A stretch of 64,000 bases of DNA from Jatrophihabitans endophyticus (lineage in GTDB: Bacteria > Actinomycetota > Actinomycetes > Mycobacteriales > Jatrophihabitantaceae), in the NCBI RefSeq assembly GCF_900129455.1, contig NZ_FQVU01000003.1, forward strand, positions 310,001 to 374,000, in the 5' to 3' direction. Shown piece by piece: positions 16,296 through 26,540 of this stretch. How positions within the stretch are numbered: the stretch's first letter is position 1; each line of letters starts with the position of its first letter. Both the position numbers and the translations under genes were made by a program. The notes beneath the pieces were generated by a model. It was not told the DNA's origin, did not search any database, and saw nothing but the letters and a program-made list of their open reading frames with translations.

Positions 16296-16769
16296 GTGCG
16301 GTACTTCTACGACTGCGAGTTCATCGAGGACGGCACCACGATCGAGCTGGTGTCGATCGGCGTGGTCGACGAGACGGGTCGCGAGTTCTACGCGGTCTCC
16401 ACCGAGTTCGACCCCACGCGTGCCATCGACTGGGTGCGCCGGCACGTCCTGGACAAGCTGCCGGCGCCCGCCGACCGGGCCTGGCGCTCACGCGCCGCGA
16501 TCCGCGACGACCTGCTCGCCTTCCTGACCGGACCGGGCGAGCCCGTCGAGCTGTGGGCCTGGGTCGCGGCGTACGACCACGTGGTGCTGTGCCAGCTGTG
16601 GGGCGACATGCGCGCGCTGCCCCGCCCGATCCCGCGCTTCACCCACGAGCTCAAGCAGCGCTGGGAGGACGCCGGCAGCCCGCCGCTGCCGCCGGCGCCG
16701 CCCGACCAGCACGACGCGCTCGCCGACGCCCGCCACAACCTCGCGAAGTGGCGGGCCCTGGCTCGCTAG
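16296..16769 (+). CDS. RNase AS (3'-5' exoribonuclease, polyadenylate-specific)
   Basis: This is a DEDD-family 3'-5' exoribonuclease of 157 aa, predicted to trim A-rich RNA 3' ends. Acidic residues of the active site are visible in YDCEFIEDG at the N-terminus, in AAYDHV in the middle and in HDALADARHNL near the end, with the conserved His just before the last Asp. The GTG at 16296 gives the N-terminus RYFYDCEFIEDG, which matches the structurally characterised M. tuberculosis Rv2179c. It follows plsC by 13 bp and is probably cotranscribed. The stop TAG forms the first bases of the -10 element of the next gene, so the two transcription units abut closely. Confidence 0.85.
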   Translation: MRYFYDCEFIEDGTTIELVSIGVVDETGREFYAVSTEFDPTRAIDWVRRHVLDKLPAPADRAWRSRAAIRDDLLAFLTGPGEPVELWAWVAAYDHVVLCQLWGDMRALPRPIPRFTHELKQRWEDAGSPPLPPAPPDQHDALADARHNLAKWRALAR

Positions 16770-16772
16770 GGT
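16767..16772 (+). promoter_or_regulatory. -10 element (TAGGGT) overlapping the RNase AS stop codon
   Basis: TAGGGT begins with the TAG stop of the upstream gene and ends seven bases before the ATG at 16780. It would produce a leaderless phosphofructokinase mRNA. Confidence 0.6.
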
Positions 16773-16779
16773 GCTGGTC

Positions 16780-17805
16780 ATGCGCATCGGAGTGCTCACC
16801 GGCGGGGGCGACTGCCCGGGGCTGAACGCGGTGATCAGGGCCGTGGTCCGCAAGGGCGCCGGCGTCCACGGTCACGAGTTCGTCGGCTTCCGCGACGGCT
16901 GGCGCGGCCCGCTCGAGGGCATCACGATGCCCCTCGGGATCCCGGACGTCCGCGGCATCCTGCCGCGCGGCGGCACCATCCTGGGCTCGTCGCGGACGAA
17001 CCCGTTCGGGATCGAGGGCGGCGTCGCGAAGGTCGTCGAGAACCTGCATGCGCTGGGCGTCGACGCGCTGATCGCCATCGGCGGCGAGGACACCCTCGGC
17101 GTCGCCACCCGGTTGCACGAGCAGGGCGTCAACGTCATCGGCGTCCCGAAGACGATCGACAACGACCTCAACGCCACCGACTACACCTTCGGCTTCGACA
17201 CCGCGGTCAACATCGCGATGGAGGCCATCGACCGGCTGCACACGACCGCCGAGTCGCACCACCGCGCGCTGATCGTCGAGGTCATGGGACGCCACGCGGG
17301 CTGGATCGCCCTGCACGCCGGCGTCGCCGGCGGCGCGAACGTCATCCTGCTCCCGGAGTTCCCCTTCAACCTGGAACGGGTCTGCGCCTACGTCGAGAGC
17401 CGTTTCCAGGCCCACTACGCGCCCATCCTGGTCGTGGCCGAGGGGGCGACGCCCGACGGCGGTGAGAACGCGGTGCTCGCGAAGGGCCTCGACGCGTTCG
17501 GCCACGTCCGCCTCGGCGGCATCGGCGAGTGGCTCGCCGGCGAGATCGAGAAGCGCACCGGCAAGGAGGCCCGCACGACCGTGCTCGGCCACATCCAGCG
17601 CGGCGGCACCCCGACCGCGTTCGACCGCATGCTCGCCACCCGTTTCGGACTGCACGCGATCGACGCCGCCACCGACGGCGACTGGGGCACCATGGTCGCG
17701 CTGCGGGGCACGGACATCGTGCGCGTCCCGCTCGCCGAGGCCACGGCCGAGCTCAAGGTGGTCTCGCGCGAGCTCTACGGCGAGGCCGAGGTCTTCTTCG
17801 GCTGA
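16780..17805 (+). CDS. pfp: PPi-dependent 6-phosphofructokinase
   Basis: This enzyme interconverts fructose 6-phosphate and fructose 1,6-bisphosphate in the cytoplasm. The 341-aa protein has GGGDCPGLNAVIR at the N-terminus, the catalytic PKTIDNDL and the substrate-binding MGRHAGWIAL. Residue 104 is Asp, in GGEDTLG, with Lys at 124. ATP-dependent enzymes have Gly at 104, while Asp104 marks PPi users such as that of Amycolatopsis methanolica. I therefore predict PPi as phosphoryl donor and a reversible reaction. A GTG at 16771 is in frame but lies within the promoter -10, so the ATG at 16780 is preferred. The gene is followed after 19 bp by a lipoprotein gene with its own strong ribosome site. 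Confidence 0.85.
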   Translation: MRIGVLTGGGDCPGLNAVIRAVVRKGAGVHGHEFVGFRDGWRGPLEGITMPLGIPDVRGILPRGGTILGSSRTNPFGIEGGVAKVVENLHALGVDALIAIGGEDTLGVATRLHEQGVNVIGVPKTIDNDLNATDYTFGFDTAVNIAMEAIDRLHTTAESHHRALIVEVMGRHAGWIALHAGVAGGANVILLPEFPFNLERVCAYVESRFQAHYAPILVVAEGATPDGGENAVLAKGLDAFGHVRLGGIGEWLAGEIEKRTGKEARTTVLGHIQRGGTPTAFDRMLATRFGLHAIDAATDGDWGTMVALRGTDIVRVPLAEATAELKVVSRELYGEAEVFFG

Positions 17806-17824
17806 GCGGACGGGGAGGAATCCA

Positions 17825-18925
17825 GTGACACCAGGTCGGGTCCTGCTGACGGCGGCCGCGGTCGCCCTCCTCACCGGCGGCTGCGCGGCGGTCGTCGACG
17901 GTCAGGGCAGCATCTCGGGGGCACCCGACCCGACGAGCAGCAGCGTGCCCGCGCCGTGCTCGCCGTCGAGCGGTGCCAGCGCGGCCCCCCAGTGCCTGCC
18001 GTCGTCGCCGTCGTCGCCGTCGACGACGTCGGCATCGTCGGCATCGTCGTCGTCCGGGGCCACGGTCCCCGAGCGGTTCGCGCGGGTCGCGCCCGACACC
18101 GAGCTCGGCGACCCGGTGACGGCCGACTTCTGCGCCGCGGCCGGGCTGCCCCGCGTCGCCGGTCTCGTCGCGTCCTACCCGTCGGTGCAGTACCACGACG
18201 GCTGCCTGCTCCAGTTCGCGCGGGCGGGCACGTCGGGGCACGTCACCCTGCGTGTCTCGGCGTCGACGGAGGCGCCGATCACGAGCGCTGCGCGCCGGAC
18301 CACCGTCGCGGGTCACACCGTCTTCGCCCGGCGCTACTCCGCCGCGTCGCACGCCTGCGACCGCGACGCCGTCGTGCGCGGCGCCACGGTCAGCTTCCAG
18401 GTCATCGCCCTCGGGGCCGTCAAGCCGGACGAGAAGGCGGCGTGCGCCATCAGCGACCAGGCCGTCGGCAACCTGCTCCGTGCCGTCGCGGCCGGCCGGC
18501 TGCAGCGGGTGCCGTCGCCGACGCCGTCGGTGACGTCCCTGAACGCGTGCAAGGTGGCCGCCGCGGCCGATGTCTCGTCCGTGCCGTTGCTGCGCTCGGC
18601 GCGGCCGTCGGCGGAGTCCTTCGACGCCGGGTGCGTGCTGACGGGCAAGCGCGTCATCGCCTACGTCGACCCGGAGTACTCGAAGCGCACCGTGCCCGAG
18701 GGCGCCCACGTCGAGGCGGCGGGCAGCCACCGCGTCTACGCCGACGACGACAACGGCACGTACTCGTGCGACTTCACCGCGGTGCAGGGCAGCAGCGGGG
18801 GCGTCACCGAGAGCGTGAGCTTCGGCAGCTTCCCGAACGGCAGTGCGTCCTCGGTGCCCGACCCGTCGTGCGCGGACACCCTGTCGGCGTTCGGACGGTA
18901 CCTGGACGCCGCCGGACTGCGCTGA
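17825..18925 (+). CDS. Lipoprotein with two related four-cysteine domains
   Basis: This is a 366-aa predicted lipoprotein of unknown function. A short signal peptide ends in the lipobox LTGGC, followed by a Ser/Pro/Thr-rich linker (about 25-80). The rest appears to be an internal duplication (about 85-225 and 230-366). Each half has Cys residues in the same order, one near the start, one in DGC or DAGC, one in ACD or SCD, and one late, and each has a V-x-x-H-x-V-F/Y-A motif. The pattern recalls actinobacterial DUF3558-like lipoproteins, but I am not certain. The GTG at 17825 has GGGGAGGAA at 17812-17820. Neighbours (phosphofructokinase, DAHP synthase) give no hint of its role. Confidence 0.65.
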   Translation: MTPGRVLLTAAAVALLTGGCAAVVDGQGSISGAPDPTSSSVPAPCSPSSGASAAPQCLPSSPSSPSTTSASSASSSSGATVPERFARVAPDTELGDPVTADFCAAAGLPRVAGLVASYPSVQYHDGCLLQFARAGTSGHVTLRVSASTEAPITSAARRTTVAGHTVFARRYSAASHACDRDAVVRGATVSFQVIALGAVKPDEKAACAISDQAVGNLLRAVAAGRLQRVPSPTPSVTSLNACKVAAAADVSSVPLLRSARPSAESFDAGCVLTGKRVIAYVDPEYSKRTVPEGAHVEAAGSHRVYADDDNGTYSCDFTAVQGSSGGVTESVSFGSFPNGSASSVPDPSCADTLSAFGRYLDAAGLR

Positions 18926-18981
18926 CCGGCGGCACCGACCCTGCCCGGCACGGGCGCCGCGTCGTCGTTCCCGCTGCCGCC

Positions 18982-18987
18982 TACGCT
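18982..18987 (+). promoter_or_regulatory. -10 element (TACGCT) of a leaderless promoter
   Basis: TACGCT ends six bases before the GTG of the class II DAHP synthase at 18994, which has no Shine-Dalgarno. Confidence 0.6.
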
Positions 18988-18990
18988 TGA

Positions 18991-21392
<2,402 letters not shown>

Positions 21393-21440
21393 CCGACCGG
21401 CCCGCGAGGGCAGGGCTCGTCGGCCGGCCGCGGCGCGTGC

Positions 21441-22481
21441 TCAGCCGGCGAGGTGCGCGGCGCTGGTACGTCCGAGCAGCGGGGGCAGCGTCGCGACCGC
21501 CTCGGCGAGCTCGTCGAGCACGTCGCCGACGAGCGCCTGCGCGCCGTCGCACAGCGCGGTCTCCGGGTTGGGGTGGACGTCGACCATCACGCCGTCGGCA
21601 CCGGCGGCGATGCCCGCCCGCGCGAGCGGGACGACGAGGTCGCGCCGGCCGGCCGCGTGCGACGGGTCGACGATCACCGGCAGGTGCGACAGCCGCTGCA
21701 CCATGGGCACGGCCGAGACGTCGAGCATGTTGCGGATCGCCGGCTCGAAGGAGCGGACGCCGCGCTCGCACAGCACGATGTCGAGGTTGCCGCGCTGCGC
21801 GATGTACTCGGCGGCCATGAGCCATTCCTCGTAGGTGGCGGTGAGGCCGCGCTTGAGCATGACCGGCTTGCCCGAGCGACCGACGGCCTGCAGCAGCCCG
21901 AAGTTCTGCATGTTGCGGGTGCCGATCTGCAGCATGTCGGCGTACTCGGCGACGACGTCCACGTCGGCGGCGTCCACGACCTCGGTGACGATCGGCAGCT
22001 GCACCTCGTCGCGGATCTCGGCGAGGATGCGCAGCCCCGCCTCGCCCAGCCCCTGGAACGCGTACGGGCTGGTGCGCGGCTTGTAGGCGCCGCCGCGCAG
22101 CAGGGTGGCGCCGGCCCGCCGGGCCATGAGCGCGGCGCCCAGCGTCTGCTCGGGGGTCTCGACGGCACACGGGCCGGCGATGAGGGTGAAGGTGTCGGGC
22201 CCGATGGGCACGCCGCCGACGCGGATCGTGGTGCGCGTCGCGGCGCCGCCGGCGTTCTGCGCCGACACGAGCTTGTACGGCGCGGTGATGCGCATGGTCT
22301 CGACGACGCCGGGGAGGCCCGCCGCGTCGAGCGTCTCGAGGACGTCCTCGGTGCCGACCACGCCGACGATCGTGCGCATGACCCCGCGGCTGACGAACGC
22401 CTGCCCGCCGTGCGCCTGGATGTGGGTGACGACGCCGTCGACGTCGGTGTCCGATGCGCCGGGCGCCATGACGATGACCAT
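21441..22481 (-). CDS. aroF: Type I-beta DAHP synthase with N-terminal regulatory domain
   Basis: This is a second enzyme for the first shikimate step, unrelated in sequence to the class II enzyme at 18994. The 346-aa protein has an N-terminal ferredoxin-like, ACT-type domain (about 1-70) as in Thermotoga DAHP synthase. The class I barrel follows, with FTLIAGPCAVETPEQ, GGAYKPRTSPYAFQG, GTRNMQNF, MLKRG, and VDPSHAAGRRD for metal binding. The N-terminal domain normally confers tyrosine or phenylalanine inhibition. The ATG at 22481 is preceded by TAGGCT six bases upstream and is probably leaderless. Its promoter region runs straight into a 54-bp stem-loop repeat that ends the next gene. Having both classes within 4 kb is unusual. 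Confidence 0.9.
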   Translation of the reverse strand: MVIVMAPGASDTDVDGVVTHIQAHGGQAFVSRGVMRTIVGVVGTEDVLETLDAAGLPGVVETMRITAPYKLVSAQNAGGAATRTTIRVGGVPIGPDTFTLIAGPCAVETPEQTLGAALMARRAGATLLRGGAYKPRTSPYAFQGLGEAGLRILAEIRDEVQLPIVTEVVDAADVDVVAEYADMLQIGTRNMQNFGLLQAVGRSGKPVMLKRGLTATYEEWLMAAEYIAQRGNLDIVLCERGVRSFEPAIRNMLDVSAVPMVQRLSHLPVIVDPSHAAGRRDLVVPLARAGIAAGADGVMVDVHPNPETALCDGAQALVGDVLDELAEAVATLPPLLGRTSAAHLAG

Positions 22482-22487
22482 CGGGCG

Positions 22488-22493
22488 AGCCTA
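22488..22493 (-). promoter_or_regulatory. -10 element (TAGGCT) of a leaderless promoter for aroF
   Basis: On the minus strand TAGGCT ends six bases before the ATG at 22481. The stem-loop repeat begins only 11 bp upstream of it, covering where a -35 would be. Confidence 0.6.
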
Positions 22494-22503
22494 GCGATCG
22501 TGA

Positions 22504-22557
22504 CCGGTTCGACCTGCATCGTCGTGGCCGGAGCCACGGTCATGCAGGTCGAACCGG
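22504..22557. repeat. 54-bp stem-loop repeat, copy 1 (covers the stop of the DUF559 gene)
   Basis: CCGGTTCGACCTGCAT at 22504-22519 is a perfect inverted repeat of 22542-22557. Inside, CGTGGC pairs with GCCACG around the tetraloop CGGA. The right arm encodes the last five residues and stop of the DUF559 gene. Copy 2 lies exactly 988 bp away in the same orientation, with 25 identical bases in the left arm. Confidence 0.95.
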
Positions 22558-23439
22558 ATGGCCGAGCGCCCGTCCGAGCTGGCGCACGACCGATTCGGGG
22601 TCGGTACGGACGACGGCGCTGGGGAATCGCAGGACCAGCGCATCGGCGAGCGCGAGCTCGTTCTGCCGCAGTTGGTCGTCCCACCAGCGTGCCTGCGACA
22701 GGTGCAGCGCGCCGTCGATCTCGACCACGATGAGCCGCCCGTCGGCCCGCCGCCACGTGGCGTCGAGATAGCGCCGACGCCCCGACGGTTCGCGTCGGAC
22801 TGCTTGCTGCACCGGGGCGGGGAGGCCGTGGCGGCGACACAGTCGGACGAAGTCGATCTCGCTCAGCGCGTCCGCGCCCTGTTCGATGTCGCCGAGCGCC
22901 AGCAGCATCGCGGCGCGGTGTCGGGCACGCGGTGATGTCGCGAGCACGCCGCGCACACTCCCCGGAGCCACGATGTGCTGTTGCACGGCGGCGGCCAGCA
23001 GGCCGCAGGCCGCACGGGGCGAGGCCAGCGAGCCCGCCGCGACGACGACCGCCTGCCGGGGGACCTGCGTACGGGACCGCGCGCAGCGACGGACCGCCTG
23101 CCAGTTGCGGGTCTCGAGGAAGGTCGTCGTCACCGGCGCCACCGACGAGCAGCGAGAGCCCCGGCGGGTGAGCACGTGCGCGTCGACACGATCCCAGCCG
23201 CGCAGCCCCACCAGCTCCAGCGCGCTGAACGAGGCGACCAAGGCGCCGGGGGAGCCGTGCGCCCGCGCGACGAAGAGGCGCTCCCGGCGACTCAGTGGGC
23301 CGTTGTGCAGGACGATCGCGCGTCCCCACCGACGCCAGCGACCCGCATCGAGCTGGGCGCGTATCCGCGCCTCGCTGTACCGGGTGCGCAACGTCGGCCA
23401 CGTCGCGACGGCGGCCTCCTCGGCGAATCGGACGGTCAC
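22540..23439 (-). CDS. DUF559 (Vsr-like endonuclease fold) protein with AbiEi-like N-terminus
   Basis: This is a 299-aa protein of the widespread actinobacterial DUF559 group. The N-terminal part (about 1-75) has the winged-helix pattern of AbiEi-type antitoxin domains, with RAQLDAGRWRRWGRAI and ALVASFSALELVGLRGW. The C-terminal 100 residues show a PD-(D/E)xK-type core with RRYLDATW, LIVVEIDGALH and a following Gln/Arg helix, resembling very short patch repair and DUF559 nucleases. The start is a GTG at 23439 with no clear ribosome site. Both ends are marked by copies of the same 54-bp stem-loop, and copy 1 includes its stop codon. No partner toxin, integrase or transposase is nearby. Nuclease activity, and any link to the hairpins, are inferences. 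Confidence 0.75.
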   Translation of the reverse strand: MTVRFAEEAAVATWPTLRTRYSEARIRAQLDAGRWRRWGRAIVLHNGPLSRRERLFVARAHGSPGALVASFSALELVGLRGWDRVDAHVLTRRGSRCSSVAPVTTTFLETRNWQAVRRCARSRTQVPRQAVVVAAGSLASPRAACGLLAAAVQQHIVAPGSVRGVLATSPRARHRAAMLLALGDIEQGADALSEIDFVRLCRRHGLPAPVQQAVRREPSGRRRYLDATWRRADGRLIVVEIDGALHLSQARWWDDQLRQNELALADALVLRFPSAVVRTDPESVVRQLGRALGHPVRPA

Positions 23440-23492
23440 GCCGGTCGAGCCTGCCGCAACCGCGAGATCGGCGTCGGCGCCCTGTGGACGAA

Positions 23493-23544
23493 CGGTTCGA
23501 CCTGCATCGTCGTGGCCCGCGCCGCGCCGATGCAGGTCGGACTC
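23493..23544. repeat. 54-bp stem-loop repeat, copy 2 (between nfo and the DUF559 gene)
   Basis: Left-arm bases 23493-23517 are identical to 22505-22529. The right arm begins ATGCAGGTCG at 23530. CGTGGC pairs with GCCGCG around the tetraloop CCGC, keeping the shape of copy 1 with a G-U pair in place of A-U. It begins three bases after the stop of nfo on the minus strand and could end that transcript. Confidence 0.9.
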
Positions 23545-23547
23545 GCG

Positions 23548-24405
23548 TCAGGTGGCGGCGCGCAGCCGCTGCAGCAGGGCGATGTCGGCGGCGTGGTCGG
23601 TGTCGGCCGTCTCGACCACCATCGGGACGCGGCGCGTGACCGGGCTCGTGAACAGGGCCGCGAAGGCGGCCCCGCCGTCGGCGGCACCGATCGTGCCGCG
23701 GCCCAGGGCCGCGTGGCGGTCCCGTCGCGAGCCGGCGGCATCGCGGCTGTCGTTGACGTGGACGAGCCCGATCCGACCGCGTCCGGCGGCGCGGCCGTAG
23801 GCCCGCAGGGCCGTGGCGAACGACGCCGCCGTCGCCAGGTCGTGCCCGGCCGCGTGCACGTGACAGGTGTCGAGGCAGACGCCGACCCGCTCGTCGCGGC
23901 CGAGGACGTCGAGGTAGGCGCCGAGCGAGTCGGCGTCGGACGCGAGCGCGCCGCCGCCGCCGGCCGTCGGCTCGATGAGCAGCCGCGGACCGCCCGCGAC
24001 GTCGTCCAGCACCGGCAGGACGTGCTCGCGCACCTGCGCCATCGCGTCGTCCCACCGGTTGCCCAGGACGGCCGAGCCCGCGTGGACCACGACGCCCCGC
24101 GCGCCGATCGCCCGGCCGCGCTCCAGCGAGAACCGCAGCGCCCCGCTCGAGCGGGCCAGTGTGTCCACCGACGGGGAGCCGAAGTTGATCAGGTACGGCG
24201 CGTGGACGAAGACCGGCCGGGTGCAGGCGACCCGGAACGCATCGTCGCCGGCGGGGTCGGGAGCCGGGGGAGCCCAGCCGCGCGGGTTGGCCACGAACAC
24301 CTGCAGCACCTCGGCGCCGACGGTGTCGGCCCGGGGCAGCGCGCGGGACAGGCCACCGGCGACGGACACGTGGGCGCCGACGGGCGCGAGGGGACGTGCG
24401 GGCAC
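23548..24405 (-). CDS. nfo: Deoxyribonuclease IV (AP endonuclease)
   Basis: This is an endonuclease IV of 285 aa that cuts DNA 5' to abasic sites in base excision repair, using three zinc ions in a TIM barrel. The family starts with GAHVSVAGGLSRAL, followed by QVFVANPRGW and HAPYLINFGSP. Metal ligands are visible in GVCLDTCHVHAAGHD and LVHVNDSRDAAGSRRDRHAALGRG-type motifs (DSRD and RHAALG). The GTG start at 24405 lies 12 bp after the pknL stop, so it is probably translated from the pknL transcript. It ends three to four bases before stem-loop copy 2. M. tuberculosis carries its endonuclease IV gene elsewhere, so this location may be lineage-specific. Confidence 0.9.
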   Translation of the reverse strand: MPARPLAPVGAHVSVAGGLSRALPRADTVGAEVLQVFVANPRGWAPPAPDPAGDDAFRVACTRPVFVHAPYLINFGSPSVDTLARSSGALRFSLERGRAIGARGVVVHAGSAVLGNRWDDAMAQVREHVLPVLDDVAGGPRLLIEPTAGGGGALASDADSLGAYLDVLGRDERVGVCLDTCHVHAAGHDLATAASFATALRAYGRAAGRGRIGLVHVNDSRDAAGSRRDRHAALGRGTIGAADGGAAFAALFTSPVTRRVPMVVETADTDHAADIALLQRLRAAT

Positions 24406-24417
24406 GGACGGAGCGGG

Positions 24418-26454
24418 TCAGCCCGGGATGACGAACAGCGTGACGCTCGACCCGGCGCGCAGTTTGCTGCCCTTGCCGGGGGAGGTCGAGAGCACCTCGT
24501 CGCCCACGCCGATCAGCCGCTTGACGACGGGCACGAGGTTGGCGTCACGGATCGTCTGGGACGCGGCGTCGACCTTGGTGCCGCGCGGGATGTCGGGCAC
24601 GGTCACCATCTCCGGCCCGCGCGAGTAGGTGAGCGTGACCGTGCTGCCCTTGGTCGCCTTGCCCGACGGGCTCACCGAGATGACCCCGCCCTCGGCGACG
24701 TCGTCGCTGAACCGACCGTCGGTCTGCACCACGAACTTCTTGCCCTCGATCGTCGCCTTGGCCTGGTCGAGGGGAGTGCCGACGGGGATGTCGGGGACGG
24801 CGACGGCCGGCGGCCCGTTCGAGACGATGATGGTGACCGGCTGGTCCCGGTTCACCCGGTTGCCCGCGGCGGGGTCGGTGCCGATGACGTCGCCCTTGGT
24901 GATCCTGTCGTCGAAGCGCAGTCGCGGCGGCTGCTTCACGGTGAGGTCGCCGGTGGCGCTGAGGGCGACCAGGGCCTCCTGCACGCTGCGGCCCTTCGTC
25001 TGCGGGATGACCCAGGTCTGCTTGCCCGCCGACAGCGTGAGCGTGACCGTCTTGCCGGTCGGGAGCCGCGAGCCGATCTGCGGGTCGGTGCTCAGGACGT
25101 GGTTCGCCGGGACGGTCTCGCTGGGCTCCTTGCCCTCGTTGACGCGGACGTCGTAACCCGCGTGCTCGAGCGTGTGGCGGGCATCGGTGAGCGAGCCCCC
25201 GGCGACGTCGGGGACGTGCGCGAACCGCCACTCGATGAAGGCCTTGGCGCCGAAGAACGCGGCGAGGCCGACCGCGATCACGACGAGCAGGCCGATCAGG
25301 CTGCGACGGCGCCGTCGGCGGCGCAGGTCGCGCTCGCGGGCGGGCGGGATGACGACCGGTGGCGGTGGGTCGCCGGCGCCGCGGGCGGGCGCGGCGCTGC
25401 GCCGGTCGTCGAGGCGGGTCGTGTCGTGGGGGCTCGCGGCGTCCGACACCATCACGGTGTCGGCGCCCGCCCCGGAGCGCAGGGCGTCGGTGGTGGCGCG
25501 CTCGGGCGTCGGCCGCCGCTGCGAGCGATGGTCGGGACGGTGCGGGGCGGGACGCACCCGCGGCGGCACGGGGGTGATCGGCAGCCCCAGCTCGCCCCGG
25601 ACGTCGGACAGCTCGGCGAGGAGCGCGCCCGCGTCGGCCGGTCGGCCGGTCGGGTCGCTGTCGGTCGCGGCGACGACGATCTCGTCGATCTCGCTCGGGA
25701 CGGTGCCGTCGCGCTTGAGCCGCGAGGACGGCGCGGGCACCCGACTGTGGACGTGCTGGTACGCCACGTTCATCGCCGACTCGCCGGTGTAGGGCGGCTC
25801 GCCGGTGAGCAGCTCGAACAGCACGATGCCGGCGGCGTAGACGTCCGACCGCGGATCGGCGTGGCCGCGGCTGAGCTGCTCGGGCGCGCAGTACGCCACG
25901 GTGCCCATCATCAGCCCGGTCCGGGTCGAGGACGGGTCGGTCTCGACGGCGCGGGCGAGGCCGAAGTCCGCCACCTTCACGACGCCCTCGTCGGAGAGCA
26001 GGATGTTCTCGGGCTTGACGTCGCGGTGCACGAGGCCGGCGCGGTGCGCGGCCGCGAGCGCGCTGAGCACGGACTCCATGATCGAGACGGCCTCGGCGGG
26101 GGAGAGCCGGCCGCGCTCGCGCAGCAGCTCGCGCAACGTCCGCCCCTCGACGAGCTCCATCACGAGGAAGACGTGATGGCCGTCCTGGGCGATCTCGTGG
26201 CCCTGGTCGTAGACGGAGACGACGTTGAGGTGGGCGAGCCGCGCCGCGGCGCGGGCCTCGCGGGCGAACCGGTCGCTGAACGCCGGGTCGGCCGAGAGCG
26301 CGGAGGACATCACCTTGACGGCGACCATCCGGTCGAGCCGCTCGTCGACGGCGGCGTAGACCGTGGACATCCCGCCGCGCGCGATGCGGTCGAGGATCCG
26401 GTAGCGACCTTCGAGCGTGCGGCCGACCAGGGAGTCCGCGGCCGCCGTCTTCAC
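24418..26454 (-). CDS. pknL: Ser/Thr protein kinase PknL with four PASTA domains
   Basis: This is a receptor-type kinase of 678 aa. The kinase domain (about 15-275) has the glycine loop IARGGMSTVYAA, AVKVM, HRDVKPEN near 143 and DFGLA, and an activation loop with several Thr and Ser. A disordered linker leads to an Arg-rich stop-transfer region and one membrane helix (about 388-408). Four PASTA repeats (about 412-678) follow outside the membrane, where they can bind muropeptides or lipid II. The GTG start is preceded by TAGAAT seven bases upstream, so it is probably leaderless. M. tuberculosis PknL lacks PASTA domains, so this is the longer version, as in Corynebacterium. The Rv2175c-like gene encoding its known mycobacterial substrate is nearby. 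Confidence 0.9.
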   Translation of the reverse strand: MKTAAADSLVGRTLEGRYRILDRIARGGMSTVYAAVDERLDRMVAVKVMSSALSADPAFSDRFAREARAAARLAHLNVVSVYDQGHEIAQDGHHVFLVMELVEGRTLRELLRERGRLSPAEAVSIMESVLSALAAAHRAGLVHRDVKPENILLSDEGVVKVADFGLARAVETDPSSTRTGLMMGTVAYCAPEQLSRGHADPRSDVYAAGIVLFELLTGEPPYTGESAMNVAYQHVHSRVPAPSSRLKRDGTVPSEIDEIVVAATDSDPTGRPADAGALLAELSDVRGELGLPITPVPPRVRPAPHRPDHRSQRRPTPERATTDALRSGAGADTVMVSDAASPHDTTRLDDRRSAAPARGAGDPPPPVVIPPARERDLRRRRRRRSLIGLLVVIAVGLAAFFGAKAFIEWRFAHVPDVAGGSLTDARHTLEHAGYDVRVNEGKEPSETVPANHVLSTDPQIGSRLPTGKTVTLTLSAGKQTWVIPQTKGRSVQEALVALSATGDLTVKQPPRLRFDDRITKGDVIGTDPAAGNRVNRDQPVTIIVSNGPPAVAVPDIPVGTPLDQAKATIEGKKFVVQTDGRFSDDVAEGGVISVSPSGKATKGSTVTLTYSRGPEMVTVPDIPRGTKVDAASQTIRDANLVPVVKRLIGVGDEVLSTSPGKGSKLRAGSSVTLFVIPG

Positions 26455-26461
26455 GGCGGCG

Positions 26462-26467
26462 ATTCTA
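26462..26467 (-). promoter_or_regulatory. -10 element (TAGAAT) of a leaderless promoter for pknL
   Basis: On the minus strand TAGAAT ends seven bases before the GTG at 26454. The divergent 86-bp gap also holds the -10 of the methyltransferase operon. Confidence 0.6.
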
Positions 26468-26528
26468 CGGGCGTACCGCCGTGAGGACGTAATGCCGGAG
26501 TGAGTCGGCGCGCCGTCCGCCCCGGCCC

Positions 26529-26534
26529 TACCGT
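26529..26534 (+). promoter_or_regulatory. -10 element (TACCGT) of a leaderless promoter
   Basis: TACCGT ends six bases before the GTG at 26541, which starts an apparent five-gene operon running to crtYd. Confidence 0.55.
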
Positions 26535-26540
26535 GGACGG

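Noticed and set aside
16771-16779. GTG at 16771 as the start of the phosphofructokinase gene
   Set aside because: It lies within the TAGGGT -10 element, and the family N-terminus MRIGVLTGGGDC begins at the ATG 16780.
22504-22557. Hairpin arms as an SOS box or as a tRNA T-arm/attachment site
   Set aside because: The arms hold GTTCGACC in inverted order with a long loop, not TCGAAC-N4-GTTCGA. GGTTCGA resembles a tRNA T-loop, but no cloverleaf or integrase is present.
22504-23544. Classical insertion sequence
   Set aside because: The flanking repeats are direct copies of a hairpin, the enclosed gene is not a transposase, and no target-site duplication is visible.
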